DNA from: Mesorhizobium tianshanense
GTDB taxonomy: Bacteria > Pseudomonadota > Alphaproteobacteria > Rhizobiales > Rhizobiaceae
Length of the DNA stretch: 64,000 nt
Assembly: GCF_007830515.1 (NCBI RefSeq)
Contig: NZ_VLKT01000042.1
Span: 1 to 64,000 of the forward strand
Reading direction: 5' to 3'
Both the position numbers and the translations under genes were made by a program. The notes under the pieces were generated by a model, which saw only the letters and a program-made list of their open reading frames with translations, was not told the origin of the DNA and made no database searches. Positions 1 to 8,727 of the stretch are shown here, piece by piece; positions within the stretch are counted from its first letter, which is position 1; each line of letters opens with the position of its first letter.

Positions 1-276
1 GGCGAAGCGCCGGAACGACAGCCGGTCGCCAAGCGCCTCCTCCAGTTCGCGATCCGACAGACCATAGAGCGATTGCAGCAAAAGCGCCTTGAACAGCACC
101 AGCGGCGGCCACGCCGCCCGCCCGGGTCCGCCATCGCGCAGCGGGGTGAGCAGCTTCTCGAAACGATACCACTTCACCAGACCCGACAACCGGTCGAGCG
201 GCGAAGAGCCGCCCGACAGCTTGTCGCCCAGAAAAGCCTCTGCCAAGCTCAACTGACCCGTCCGCTTCACCGCCAT
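1..276 (-). mobile_element. IS5-family transposase, N-terminal part, cut by window edge
   Basis: The minus strand encodes 92 residues from an ATG at 274-276, with no stop before the window edge. The protein begins MAVKRTGQLSLAEAFLGDKL and continues with a stretch holding WYRFEKLL and LLLQSLYGLSDRELEEAL. This is the N-terminal DUF772 region of IS5-type DDE transposases, which cut and paste the insertion sequence. A purine-rich ribosome site (GAGGGAAT) precedes the start. The catalytic DDE part lies outside the window. The outer end of the element is probably within 300-335, next to a palindromic repeat, but I could not define its terminal inverted repeat. Confidence 0.8.
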
Positions 277-333
277 CGTGATTCCCTCCGAGCTGCCGTC
301 TCACAGAATCACAACCACCGAATTTCGCAACAG

Positions 334-351
334 TCCCCTTGTGGGAGGGGA
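334..351. repeat. Short palindromic repeat core beside the IS end
   Basis: The bases around 334-351 read tccccttgtgggagggga, an imperfect palindrome. The same core (ctccccttgtg...ggagg) occurs twice in the larger element at 6443-6545. It lies between the IS end and the stop codon of the oxidoreductase gene at 366. It may be the remnant of an interspersed repeat into which the IS jumped, and it could act as a weak terminator for the oxidoreductase gene. Confidence 0.45.
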
Positions 352-365
352 AGCCAACGCCGGCG

Positions 366-1475
366 CTACCGCACATCCATCCAGCGCCGTTCCTCGAACG
401 AACGCGCCATGGCATGCACGGTGCGCTCGATCTCGAGGCCCTCGTCGAAATCGATGATCCGTGCCGGCTTGCCGGCCAGCCGCGTCAAAAGCTCGCGGCA
501 TTCGATGATCTTGAGATCGTTGAAGCCGAGGCCGTGGCCGGGCGCCGGCAGGAAGGCATCGTAGGGCTTGTGGTGCGGCGCTACCAGGATGGTGCGGTAG
601 CCCTGCTCGGTCGGGCGGTCGGATGTCAGGTAAAGCTGGAACTCGTTCATCCGCTCCTGGTCGTACAGGATCGAGCCCTTCGAGCCGAAAATCTGGATGG
701 CGATCCGGCCCTTGCGGCCCCAGGCCGAGCGGTTGACCAGCAAGGTGCCGGCAATGCCGTTTTCTAGATGCATCAGCACGCTGGCGATGTCGTAGGTCTC
801 GACCGCGCGGCGCCCACCCGACGCGACGCGGCGGTCGGCATAGGGTTTTGCCATGTCGCACATGACGCGGGCGACGCGGCCGAACAGCACCGCGACCAGC
901 GACAGCGGATGCACGGCGAAATCGTCGAGTGCGCCGTAACCGGACGCCGTCTCGTGCTTCCAGAAGAACAGCGCTTCCGGATCGGCCATGAAATCCTCGT
1001 CCATCTCGATGCGCAGATGGTTGACCTCGCCGATGACCTTCTCGTCGAGCAGCGCGCCGATATGGCGGATCGCCGGATTCTGGACGTAGTTGTAGCCGAG
1101 AGCGGCCACCTTGCCGGACTTCTGGGCGGCCGCCGCCATGGCTTGCGCCTCGGCGAAATTCGGCGCCATCGGCTTTTCGCACCACAGATGCTTGCCGGCT
1201 TCAAGGATGGCGATGGCCATTTCCGGGTGGAACTGGTTCGGCGTGGTCAGCGAGACGATATCGACGTCCGGATCATCGACAACCGCGCGCCAGTCGCCGG
1301 AAGCCTTGGCAAAGCCGAATTCGGTGGCACGGCGTTTGGCAAGGTCCTCATTGACCTCGCCGAGATGGACCAGCCTTGGCTTGGCCACGTCGGGGAAGAC
1401 GGTGCCGACCGCATTCCAGGCGATGGCGTGACACTTGCCCATGAAGCCCGTGCCGATAAGACCGACTCCGACCAT
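366..1475 (-). CDS. Gfo/Idh/MocA family NAD(P)-dependent oxidoreductase, inositol locus
   Basis: 369-residue dehydrogenase of the Gfo/Idh/MocA family, which oxidises a ring hydroxyl of inositols or sugars with NAD(P). The N-terminus has the Rossmann motif VGLIGTGFMGKCHA. The family signature EKP appears as HLWCEKPMAPN, and the C-terminal domain has GALDDFAVHPLSL, which supplies the Asp and His of the active site. An upstream extension is possible, but the ATG at 1475 has a Shine-Dalgarno (AAGGGA) and starts directly at the Rossmann fold. The gene is divergent from the RpiR regulator and next to the iol operon, so an inositol or inosose dehydrogenase role (IdhA, IolX or similar) is likely. The exact substrate cannot be read from the sequence. 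Confidence 0.82.
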   Translation of the reverse strand: MVGVGLIGTGFMGKCHAIAWNAVGTVFPDVAKPRLVHLGEVNEDLAKRRATEFGFAKASGDWRAVVDDPDVDIVSLTTPNQFHPEMAIAILEAGKHLWCEKPMAPNFAEAQAMAAAAQKSGKVAALGYNYVQNPAIRHIGALLDEKVIGEVNHLRIEMDEDFMADPEALFFWKHETASGYGALDDFAVHPLSLVAVLFGRVARVMCDMAKPYADRRVASGGRRAVETYDIASVLMHLENGIAGTLLVNRSAWGRKGRIAIQIFGSKGSILYDQERMNEFQLYLTSDRPTEQGYRTILVAPHHKPYDAFLPAPGHGLGFNDLKIIECRELLTRLAGKPARIIDFDEGLEIERTVHAMARSFEERRWMDVR

Positions 1476-1519
1476 TTCCCTTGTCTCCGCTGTCAGGAAG
1501 ATTTGTGTGGATGAATTAG

Positions 1520-1540
1520 TCCATTTTATCCAGAAATGGA
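1520..1540. promoter_or_regulatory. Inverted repeat between the oxidoreductase and the RpiR regulator
   Basis: A perfect 7-bp inverted repeat, TCCATTT and AAATGGA, is spaced by 7 bases. It overlaps a sequence GGAA-CGCATG-CCTC starting at 1538, which resembles the GGAA-N6-TTCC operator before iolC. It sits in the divergent gap and is a plausible operator for the RpiR regulator on both genes. This is inferred from position and symmetry only. Confidence 0.4.
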
Positions 1541-1628
1541 ACGCATGCCTCATTTTTTATGGCCTTCTTGCACAGGCTCGTTATGATGGGGCACACAGCA
1601 TCTACTGATGGGCCTAGGCGGAGCGACG

Positions 1629-2474
1629 ATGGACGAACGGGTGCCCCGCGATTTCGAGACGCTGCGTGCGACGATCCTGGAGCGACGGCAGAGCCTGCCC
1701 AAGCGTATCGCGCAGATCGCCGCCTATGCGCTCGACAATCCCGACGATATTGCCTTCGGCACCGCCGCAAGCATCGCCGCCTCCGCCGGCGTTCAGCCTT
1801 CGACCCTGATCCGCTTCGCCCAGCAGCTCGGCTTCGACGGCTTTACCAGCCTGCAGCTGGTGTTTCGCGAGCGCCTGCGCGAGCGAAATTCGTCCTATGA
1901 CGAAAGACTGGCGGCATTGCGCGCCAAGGCCGAGGAAGGCGCCGGTCACCGGGCGATCTTCGACGGCTTCGTCGCCGCGGCCAGCACCTCGCTCAACGAT
2001 ATTTCAGGCAGGTTGAACGAAGACCATTTCGAAGATGCGATCGCCTTGCTGGCAAAGGCGGAGACCATCTATGTGCTGGCCAAGCGCCGCTCCTATCCGG
2101 TCGCCTCCTACATCGCCTATGCGCTGGGCAAGCTCAAGATCCGCAACCAGCTGATCGAATCGGCCGCCGGCCTCAACGCCGAGATGATCGGCTTTGCCTC
2201 GCCCAGGGATGCCGTCATCGCCATCAGCTTCTCGCCCTATGCGCCGGCAGCCATCGAGGAGGCGCGCGTCATCTCGGAACAGGGCGTGCCGATCGTGGCG
2301 ATCACCGACAGCTCGTTTTCGCCGCTCGCCCAGTTCGCCAAGGTCTGGTTCGAGGTCGCCGAGGCCGATTTCGCCGGCTTCCGCTCGCTGTCGGCGACGA
2401 TGGCGCTGGCCATGGCGCTGACCGTCGCGGTTGGCGAAAAGCGGAGCGACAGCAGCCGCAAGCGCAAGGCATAG
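1629..2474 (+). CDS. iolR: RpiR/MurR-family transcriptional regulator of inositol catabolism (IolR-like)
   Basis: 281-residue regulator with an N-terminal RpiR-type helix-turn-helix (about residues 20-75, including PSTLIRFAQQLGFDGFTSLQ) and a C-terminal SIS sugar-phosphate domain (about 120-260, with AISFSPYAP and VPIVAITDS). Such proteins repress inositol genes until a phosphorylated intermediate binds the SIS domain. The ATG at 1629 is preferred over the one at 1608 because GGCGGAG lies just upstream of it. The gene is divergent from the oxidoreductase and directly upstream of iolC, the order described for rhizobial iolR. The assignment rests on family and position. Confidence 0.82.
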   Translation: MDERVPRDFETLRATILERRQSLPKRIAQIAAYALDNPDDIAFGTAASIAASAGVQPSTLIRFAQQLGFDGFTSLQLVFRERLRERNSSYDERLAALRAKAEEGAGHRAIFDGFVAAASTSLNDISGRLNEDHFEDAIALLAKAETIYVLAKRRSYPVASYIAYALGKLKIRNQLIESAAGLNAEMIGFASPRDAVIAISFSPYAPAAIEEARVISEQGVPIVAITDSSFSPLAQFAKVWFEVAEADFAGFRSLSATMALAMALTVAVGEKRSDSSRKRKA

Positions 2475-2493
2475 AGGGCCACTTTTCAGCAAA

Positions 2494-2507
2494 GGAATGC
2501 GTGTTCC
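2494..2507. promoter_or_regulatory. Putative IolR operator, GGAA-N6-TTCC
   Basis: The sequence GGAA-TGCGTG-TTCC lies 99 bp upstream of the iolC start and just before a TTGACT that could be a -35 hexamer. GGAA-N6-TTCC is the motif proposed for IolR binding in front of inositol genes of Sinorhizobium meliloti (recalled from the literature). Its position between iolR and iolC fits repression of the iolCDEB operon. Confidence 0.65.
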
Positions 2508-2605
2508 ATATTGACTATGGATTGGAATTATTATTTCATATTACCCGGCGCCACGCTGCCGCTCGCGCGTGTACTCCAAGACAACAAGGCCGATGGGAGG
2601 TTCGA

Positions 2606-4540
2606 ATGGGCGAAGCTGTGGACGCGAAACATGCGCCGCTCGACGTCATCACCATTGGCCGCGCCTCCGTCGACCTCTATGGCCAGCAGATCGGCTCGCG
2701 CCTGGAGGACATCACCTCCTTTGCCAAGTCGGTCGGCGGCTGTCCGGCCAACATTTCGGTCGGCACGGCCAGGCTCGGCCTGCGCTCGGCGCTGCTCACC
2801 CGCGTCGGCGACGAGCAGATGGGCCGCTTCATCCGCGAGCAGCTGACACGCGAGGGCGTCTCCGTCGCCGGCCTCAAGACCGATCCGGACCGGCTGACGG
2901 CGCTGGTGCTGTTGTCGGTCGAGGACGAAGGCGTCTCGCCGATGATCTTCTATCGCACCGATTGCGCCGACATGGCGCTTTCGGAAGACGATATCGACGA
3001 GGCGTTCATCGCCTCGGCACGCGCCATCGTCGTCACCGGCACGCATTTTTCGCGTCCCAACAGCGATGCCGCGCAGCGCAAGGCGATCCGCGCCATCAAG
3101 GCGAAGGGCGGCAAGGTGGTGTTCGACATCGACTATCGCCCCAACCTCTGGGGCCTTGCCGGCCATGCCGAAGGGTTTGAGCGCTATGTGAAATCCGACC
3201 GGGTCTCAGCGCAGCTGAAATCGGTGCTGCCGGACTGCGACCTGATCGTCGGCACCGAGGAAGAGATCATGATCGCCTCCGGCACTGACGATTGCCCGAG
3301 CGCGCTCAAGACGATCCGCTCGCTGTCGGCGGCCACCATCGTCTTGAAGCGCGGCGCCATGGGCTGCATCGTCTATGACGGGCCGATCAGCGACGATCTC
3401 GAGGACGGCATCGTCGGCAAGGGATTTCCGATCGAGGTCTACAATGTGCTCGGCGCTGGCGACGCCTTCATGTCGGGCTTCCTGCGCGGCTGGCTCGGCG
3501 GCGAAAGCCTCGAGACGGCGGCGACCTGGGCCAATGCCTGCGGCGCCTTCGCCGTGTCGCGGCTGCTCTGTGCGCCGGAATACCCGACCTTCGAGGAATT
3601 GCAGTTCTTCCTGAAGAACGGCAGCCAGCACCTGGCCTTGCGCAAGGACGAGGCGATCAATCACATCCATTGGGCAACGACGCGCCGGCGCGACATTCCT
3701 TCACTCATGGCGCTCGCCTGCGACCACCGTATCCAGCTTGACGATGTCGCCGCGAAAGCCGGCGCCGACCCGTCGCGCATCCATGATTTTAAGGTGCTGA
3801 CGGTCAAGGCGGCGGCACGGGTCGCCGCCGGCCGCGCCGGCTACGGCATGCTGCTCGACGAGAAATACGGCCGTGAAGCCATGTTCGAATTTGCCCGCCA
3901 TTCCTTCGCATGGCTTGGCCGGCCTGTCGAACTGCCGGGCTCGCGGCCGCTTCGGTTTGAGTTTTCGCAGGACATCGGCTCGCAATTGATCGAGTGGCCG
4001 GTCGACCATTGCATCAAATGCCTGTGCTTCTATCACCCCGACGATCCGGAGGCGCTGAAGACCGAGCAGCAGCAGAAGCTCAAGGGCCTGTTCGAGGCCG
4101 CGCGGAAAGTGGGCAGAGAACTTCTCATCGAGATCATCGCCGGCAAGCACGGCGAGCTCGACGATACGACGATCCCACGGGCGCTGGAGGAACTCTATGC
4201 GCTGGGAATCAAGCCCGACTGGTGGAAGCTCGAACCGCAGGCTTCAGCCGGCGCTTGGGCAAAGATCGAGGCGGTGATTCTGAAGAACGATCCATGGTGC
4301 CGCGGCATTGTGCTGCTCGGCCTGGAAGCGCCGCAGGACGAATTGGAAGCAGCCTTTGCCGCCACCGCCAAGGCGCCCATCGTCAAGGGCTTCGCCGTCG
4401 GCCGCACCATCTTCATCAACGCGGCCGAACAATGGCTTGCGGGCAAGATGTCGGACGAGGAGGCGGTGGCCGACATGGCGTCTCGCTTCGAGAAGCTGAC
4501 CGAGGCATGGCTTGCCGCGCGTGGCCGCAAAGCAGCATAA
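2606..4540 (+). CDS. iolC: 5-dehydro-2-deoxygluconokinase fused to a DUF2090 aldolase-like domain
   Basis: 644-residue two-domain protein. Residues 1-340 are a PfkB-type sugar kinase with the GAGDAF catalytic motif at 283-288 (D286 is the presumed base). It phosphorylates 5-dehydro-2-deoxygluconate. Residues about 355-640 are a DUF2090 domain (SLMALACDHRIQLDD start), related to the aldolase that cleaves the phosphorylated product. This fusion is usual in alphaproteobacterial IolC. The ATG at 2606 follows GATGGGAGG; the longer reading from 2501 would run through the operator and promoter. It is the first gene of the iolCDE(x)B operon. Confidence 0.93.
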   Translation: MGEAVDAKHAPLDVITIGRASVDLYGQQIGSRLEDITSFAKSVGGCPANISVGTARLGLRSALLTRVGDEQMGRFIREQLTREGVSVAGLKTDPDRLTALVLLSVEDEGVSPMIFYRTDCADMALSEDDIDEAFIASARAIVVTGTHFSRPNSDAAQRKAIRAIKAKGGKVVFDIDYRPNLWGLAGHAEGFERYVKSDRVSAQLKSVLPDCDLIVGTEEEIMIASGTDDCPSALKTIRSLSAATIVLKRGAMGCIVYDGPISDDLEDGIVGKGFPIEVYNVLGAGDAFMSGFLRGWLGGESLETAATWANACGAFAVSRLLCAPEYPTFEELQFFLKNGSQHLALRKDEAINHIHWATTRRRDIPSLMALACDHRIQLDDVAAKAGADPSRIHDFKVLTVKAAARVAAGRAGYGMLLDEKYGREAMFEFARHSFAWLGRPVELPGSRPLRFEFSQDIGSQLIEWPVDHCIKCLCFYHPDDPEALKTEQQQKLKGLFEAARKVGRELLIEIIAGKHGELDDTTIPRALEELYALGIKPDWWKLEPQASAGAWAKIEAVILKNDPWCRGIVLLGLEAPQDELEAAFAATAKAPIVKGFAVGRTIFINAAEQWLAGKMSDEEAVADMASRFEKLTEAWLAARGRKAA

Positions 4541-4575
4541 GAAGGCGCGGCATAAGGACTGCGGAGGAAAACACC

Positions 4576-6426
4576 ATGACCAAGACAATCCGCCTGACGA
4601 TGGCACAGGCGCTGACCCGCTTTCTCGCCCGGCAGATGACCGAGATCGACGGCAGGAAAGTGCCGATCTTCGGCGGCGTCTGGGCGATCTTCGGCCATGG
4701 CAACGTCGCCGGCATCGGCGAGGCGCTCTATCAGGTGCGCGACGAATTGCCGACCTTCCGCGCCCATAACGAGCAGGCGATGGCGCATGCGGCGATCGCC
4801 TATGCCAAGGCCAATTTCCGCCGCCGCTTCATGGCGGCGACCAGTTCGATCGGCCCGGGCGCGCTCAATATGGTGACGGCGGCAGCACTTGCGCATGTAA
4901 ACAGGTTGCCTGCCCTGTTTCTCCCCGGCGACGTCTTCGCCAACCGCATCCCCGATCCCGTTTTGCAGCAGGCCGAGGATTTTTCCGACGGCACCGCGAC
5001 GGTCAACGACTGCTTTCGCCCGGTGTCGCGCTATTTCGACCGCATCACCCGGCCGGAGCAGATCATCCCGGCGCTGAACCGCGCCATGCAGGTGCTGACC
5101 GATCCGGCCGAATGCGGACCAGTGACGCTGGCGCTCTGCCAGGACGTGCAGGCCGAGGCCTATGACTATCCCGAGAGCTTCTTTGCCGAACGGGTCTGGC
5201 ATCAGCGCCGGCCGCGTCCGGACCGTAAGGAATTGGCGGCCGCCGTGGCGGCGCTGAAGGGGGCGAGGAAGCCGTTGGTGATTGCCGGCGGCGGCATGCT
5301 CTATTCGCAAGCCTCCGGCGAACTGGCGAAGCTGGTGCAAGGCGCCGGCATTCCGGTCTGCGAGACGCAGGGCGGCAAATCCTCACTGCCGGACGATCAT
5401 CCGCTCAACATGGCGGCGGTCGGCGTCACCGGCACTTCGGCGGCCAACCGGCTGGCTGAAGAAGCCGACGTCGTGCTTGCCGTCGGCACCAGGCTGCAGG
5501 ATTTCACCACCGGCTCCTGGGCGCTGTTCAAGAATTCCGGCAAGACCATCATCGGGCTGAACGTCCAGCCTTTCGACGCGGGAAAGCACCAGGCGCTGCC
5601 GCTGGTCGCTGATGCGGCGGAAGGACTCGCCGAGCTCGGTGCGGCACTGGAAGGCTGGAAAGCGCCGACCGCCTGGACCGACAATGCAGCCAGAGGCAAG
5701 AAGGACTGGCAGGCCGAGGCCGGCAAGGTGACGGCCTCGACCAATGCCGCCTATCCATCGGATGCGCAGGTGATCGGCGCCGTGCAGCGCGCCATGGGTT
5801 CCGGCGTCATTCTGCTTCATGCCGCCGGCGGGCTGCCCGGCGAGTTGCACAAGCTGTGGCAGGCGGGCGCACCCGGCTCCTACCACGCCGAATACGGTTT
5901 TTCGACCATGGGCTACGAGATCGCCGGCGGACTTGGCGTCAAGATGGCCAAGCCCGACGAGGAAGTCGTCGTCATGATCGGCGACGGCTCCTATCTGATG
6001 CTCAATTCCGAGATCGCGACATCGGTCATGCTCGGCCTCAAGCTGACGATCGTGCTGCTCGACAACAGCGGCTATGGCTGCATCAACCGGCTGCAGATGG
6101 CGACCGGCGGCGCCAATTTCAACAATCTGCTGAAGGACGCACACCACGAGGTTATGCCCGATATCGACTTCGCCGCGCATGCCGCGAGCCTCGGCGCCAT
6201 CGCCGAGAAAGTTTCGTCGATCGCCGGGCTGGAAACGGCGCTGGCGCAAGCGAAGAAGAATGCACGGACGACCGTGCTGGTCATCGACACCGATCCGCTG
6301 GTTTCGACCGAAGCCGGTGGAAGCTGGTGGGATGTCGCCGTGCCCGAAGTCTCGGTGCGGCCGCAGGTCAACGCAGCGCGCAAAGCCTATGATGAAAAGC
6401 GGCAGATGCAAAAGATTGGAGATTGA
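4576..6426 (+). CDS. iolD: 3D-(3,5/4)-trihydroxycyclohexane-1,2-dione acylhydrolase (IolD)
   Basis: 616-residue thiamine-diphosphate enzyme that opens the ring of the trione intermediate to 5-deoxyglucuronate. The N-terminal pyrimidine-binding domain has the conserved Glu in RAHNEQAMAHAA (about residue 66). The C-terminal domain has the ThDP/Mg motif GDGS at 469-472 followed by LLDNSGYG about 30 residues later. The ATG at 4576 follows GGAGGAAA. It lies 35 bp after iolC and is clearly in the same operon. Confidence 0.93.
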   Translation: MTKTIRLTMAQALTRFLARQMTEIDGRKVPIFGGVWAIFGHGNVAGIGEALYQVRDELPTFRAHNEQAMAHAAIAYAKANFRRRFMAATSSIGPGALNMVTAAALAHVNRLPALFLPGDVFANRIPDPVLQQAEDFSDGTATVNDCFRPVSRYFDRITRPEQIIPALNRAMQVLTDPAECGPVTLALCQDVQAEAYDYPESFFAERVWHQRRPRPDRKELAAAVAALKGARKPLVIAGGGMLYSQASGELAKLVQGAGIPVCETQGGKSSLPDDHPLNMAAVGVTGTSAANRLAEEADVVLAVGTRLQDFTTGSWALFKNSGKTIIGLNVQPFDAGKHQALPLVADAAEGLAELGAALEGWKAPTAWTDNAARGKKDWQAEAGKVTASTNAAYPSDAQVIGAVQRAMGSGVILLHAAGGLPGELHKLWQAGAPGSYHAEYGFSTMGYEIAGGLGVKMAKPDEEVVVMIGDGSYLMLNSEIATSVMLGLKLTIVLLDNSGYGCINRLQMATGGANFNNLLKDAHHEVMPDIDFAAHAASLGAIAEKVSSIAGLETALAQAKKNARTTVLVIDTDPLVSTEAGGSWWDVAVPEVSVRPQVNAARKAYDEKRQMQKIGD

Positions 6427-6442
6427 TGTCGGCGCTGCCAGG

Positions 6443-6545
6443 CCCCACCCTCCCCTTGTGAGGAGGTCGGACCGAAGGTCCCGGGTGGGGTCGGCGCCGC
6501 ACCCCGCTGCTTAGTAGCGACCCTCCCCACAAGGTGGAGGGGTGG
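6443..6545. repeat. Compound palindromic repeat between iolD and iolE
   Basis: Two arms, ccctccccttgtgaggagg near 6449-6466 and ccctccccacaaggtggagg near 6521-6540, flank a GC-rich centre (ccgaaggtcccgggtgggg). Each arm is itself a near-palindrome. The core recurs at 334-351. This is the form of the short interspersed palindromes scattered through rhizobial genomes. It lies inside the iol operon, so it will be transcribed and may fold and modulate iolE expression. Confidence 0.65.
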
Positions 6546-6571
6546 ACACGAACTGAAATTGGAGTGACGAC

Positions 6572-7489
6572 TTGAGAGCCAAACTGGGCATGTCCCCTAT
6601 TGCATGGTGGAACGACGATCTTGCGGAACTCAGCGATGACGTGTCGCTGGAGGAATGCTTGGCGCAATCGCGCTCGGCGGGCTTCACCGGCATGGAAATG
6701 GGCCGCCGTTTTCCCAGCGATCCGGAGATCATGCTGCCGATCCTGAAACAGGCCGACGTGACGCTTTGCGGCGGCTGGTTTTCCGGTACGCTGGTCGACG
6801 AGGACATGGCTGACAACAAGGATCGCATCCAGCCGATGATCGATCTGTTCAAGGCGGTGAACGCGCCTTGCATCGTCTATGGCGAGGTCGGCCGCTCCAT
6901 CCAGGGCGATCGCTCGAAGCCCCTCGCCACCAAGCCTAGGCTTTCGGACGACGAGATGAAAGCCTATGCAAGGCGCCTCACGCAGTTCGGCGAATGGTGC
7001 GCCGAGCAGGGCATGCCGCTGTCCTACCACCATCACATGGCGGCGGTGGTCGAGACCGAGCCGGAGCTCGACGCCTTCATGCGCCATTCCGGCGAGGGCA
7101 TTCCCTTGCTGCTCGACGCCGGCCACATGGCTTTTGCCGGCGGCGACGTGCTGCGCGCCATCGACAATCATCACAAGCGCATCAACCATGTGCATGTGAA
7201 GGACGTGCGCATGGCGGTGATCGAGAAACTCGACCGCCAGAAACAATCCTTCCTCGATGCCGTGGCGCTCGGCGCCTTCACGGTGCCGGGAGATGGCTCG
7301 TTGGATTTTGGCGCCATTGTGGAAAGGCTGGCGAACTATGGCTATGAAGGCTGGTTCGTCGTCGAGGCCGAGCAGGATCCGAAGAAGAATCCGCCGCTCA
7401 AGATGGCGCAAGTCGGCTACAAGGAGTTGATGCGGGTGATGACGGCTGCCGGCTATACGGTTGAGACACAGGGCTTCCCCAATGCTTGA
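6572..7489 (+). CDS. iolE: myo-inosose-2 dehydratase (IolE)
   Basis: 305-residue TIM-barrel dehydratase of the xylose-isomerase-like superfamily. It converts 2-keto-myo-inositol to 3D-3,5/4-trihydroxycyclohexane-1,2-dione. Visible metal and active-site segments are SYHHHMAAVVE, LLLDAGHMAFAGGD and INHVHVKDVR. The start is a TTG at 6572 with GGAGTGACGAC directly upstream, and it opens MRAKLGMSPIAWWNDD, the typical IolE N-terminus. It follows the repeat element 145 bp after iolD and belongs to the same operon. Confidence 0.93.
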   Translation: MRAKLGMSPIAWWNDDLAELSDDVSLEECLAQSRSAGFTGMEMGRRFPSDPEIMLPILKQADVTLCGGWFSGTLVDEDMADNKDRIQPMIDLFKAVNAPCIVYGEVGRSIQGDRSKPLATKPRLSDDEMKAYARRLTQFGEWCAEQGMPLSYHHHMAAVVETEPELDAFMRHSGEGIPLLLDAGHMAFAGGDVLRAIDNHHKRINHVHVKDVRMAVIEKLDRQKQSFLDAVALGAFTVPGDGSLDFGAIVERLANYGYEGWFVVEAEQDPKKNPPLKMAQVGYKELMRVMTAAGYTVETQGFPNA

Positions 7490-7513
7490 GCGATGCGACG
7501 ACGGGCCGATTCG

Positions 7514-7756
7514 ATGAAGGATTCCGAGCATCCGTTCTTCCGGCCTCTGTGGCGGCGCGTTGCCATCGTCGCGGTCTGCCTGGGCTGGGCCGTGGTCGAG
7601 TTTGCCACCGGCGCGCCGTTCTGGGGCACGATCGCGCTCGGCTTCGCCGGCTATGCCGTCTGGCAGTTCTTCTATCTCTACAAGCCGGCCGACGAGGGCA
7701 AGGCATCGGCTGAAGCCGAGCCGGAGGCTTCGGCCGACACCGAACCAAAGGAATGA
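7514..7756 (+). CDS. Small membrane protein between iolE and iolB (DUF3329-like)
   Basis: 80-residue protein (87 if the ATG at 7493 is used). It begins MKDSEHPFFRPLWRRVAIV, has a positively charged stretch and two hydrophobic segments (about VAIVAVCLGWAVVEFATG and GTIALGFAGYAVWQFFYLY), and ends in an acidic Glu/Ala/Ser-rich tail. I associate this form with small DUF3329-type proteins of rhizobia. Its stop overlaps the first possible iolB ATG (ATGA), which shows translational coupling. The function is unknown; its place suggests a membrane-linked role in inositol use, or simple hitch-hiking. Confidence 0.7.
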   Translation: MKDSEHPFFRPLWRRVAIVAVCLGWAVVEFATGAPFWGTIALGFAGYAVWQFFYLYKPADEGKASAEAEPEASADTEPKE

Positions 7757-7761
7757 CCCAG

Positions 7762-8574
7762 ATGTCGAAACTGCTCGTCAAAGCCGATAAGGGCCATGGC
7801 CGCGTCGCCCATGTGACGCCGCAAAACGCCGGCTGGACCTATGTCGGTTTCGATCTGCATCGATTGCGGCCAGGCGAAACAGCCTCCGGGCAAACCGCGA
7901 ACCGTGAAGTCTGCCTGGTGTTCGTCACAGGCAAGGGCAAGGCGAAGGCCGGCGGCAAGGATCTCGGCCTGCTCGGCGAACGCATGTCGCCCTTCGAAGG
8001 CAAGCCGTGGTCTGTCTATGTGCCGCAAGGCTCTGACTGGTCGGTGATCGCCGACACCGATCTCGAACTCGCCGTCTGCTCGGCGCCTGGACTTGGCGGC
8101 GGCCTGCCGGTCCGCGTCATTCGGCCGGACGATCTCGGCCAGGAAGTTCGCGGTAAGGGCACCAACACGCGCTATGTCACCAACATCCTGCCGGAGGGCA
8201 AGCCGGCAGACTCATTGCTGGTGGTCGAGGTCATCACGCCTGGCGGCCACACATCGAGCTATCCGCCGCACAAGCATGACCAGGACAATCTGCCGGCTGA
8301 ATCCTATCTCGAGGAGACCTACTACCACCGCCTCAATCCGCCGCAGGGCTTTGCCTTCCAGCGCGTCTACACCGATGCCGACAGGAATGGCGCCCGCGCG
8401 CTGGACGAGGCGATGGCGATCGAGGACGGCGATGTCGTGCTGGTGCCCAAGGGCTATCATCCTTGCGCCGCCTGCCATGGCTATGACCTCTACTATCTCA
8501 ATGTCATGGCCGGGCCGAAGCGGACGTGGAAATTCCACAACGCGCCCGAGCACGAATGGCTGATGAAGAGCTGA
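7762..8574 (+). CDS. iolB: 5-deoxy-glucuronate isomerase (IolB)
   Basis: 270-residue cupin of the KduI/IolB family. It isomerises 5-deoxyglucuronate to 5-dehydro-2-deoxygluconate, the substrate of IolC. Metal-binding residues are visible in SYPPHKHDQDNLPAESYLEE and in HPCAACHGYDLYYLNVMAG. There are two in-frame ATGs. The one at 7762 has AAAGGA at a good spacing; the one at 7753 has that same site directly abutting it, so 7762 is preferred. It is the last gene of the inositol operon seen here. Confidence 0.93.
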   Translation: MSKLLVKADKGHGRVAHVTPQNAGWTYVGFDLHRLRPGETASGQTANREVCLVFVTGKGKAKAGGKDLGLLGERMSPFEGKPWSVYVPQGSDWSVIADTDLELAVCSAPGLGGGLPVRVIRPDDLGQEVRGKGTNTRYVTNILPEGKPADSLLVVEVITPGGHTSSYPPHKHDQDNLPAESYLEETYYHRLNPPQGFAFQRVYTDADRNGARALDEAMAIEDGDVVLVPKGYHPCAACHGYDLYYLNVMAGPKRTWKFHNAPEHEWLMKS

Positions 8575-8727
8575 TCGCGCGGCTGTTCCGGGTCGGCGAA
8601 CTGGCCCAAGGCGAAAAAATCGTCGGCTAATGACCCGCCCGAACAACTTTGTTATCAGGAGCGACCATCAGCTTCGTCATTTCGTCATGCAAATCGCCTA
8701 TGGCAGCGGAGTTGACGAGGAACTTCG

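Noticed and set aside
8673-8688. Tandem ttcgtcat repeat before the DUF1045 gene as a Pho box
   Set aside because: The period is 8 bases, while a Pho box needs 11, and the hexamers do not match CTGTCAT well.
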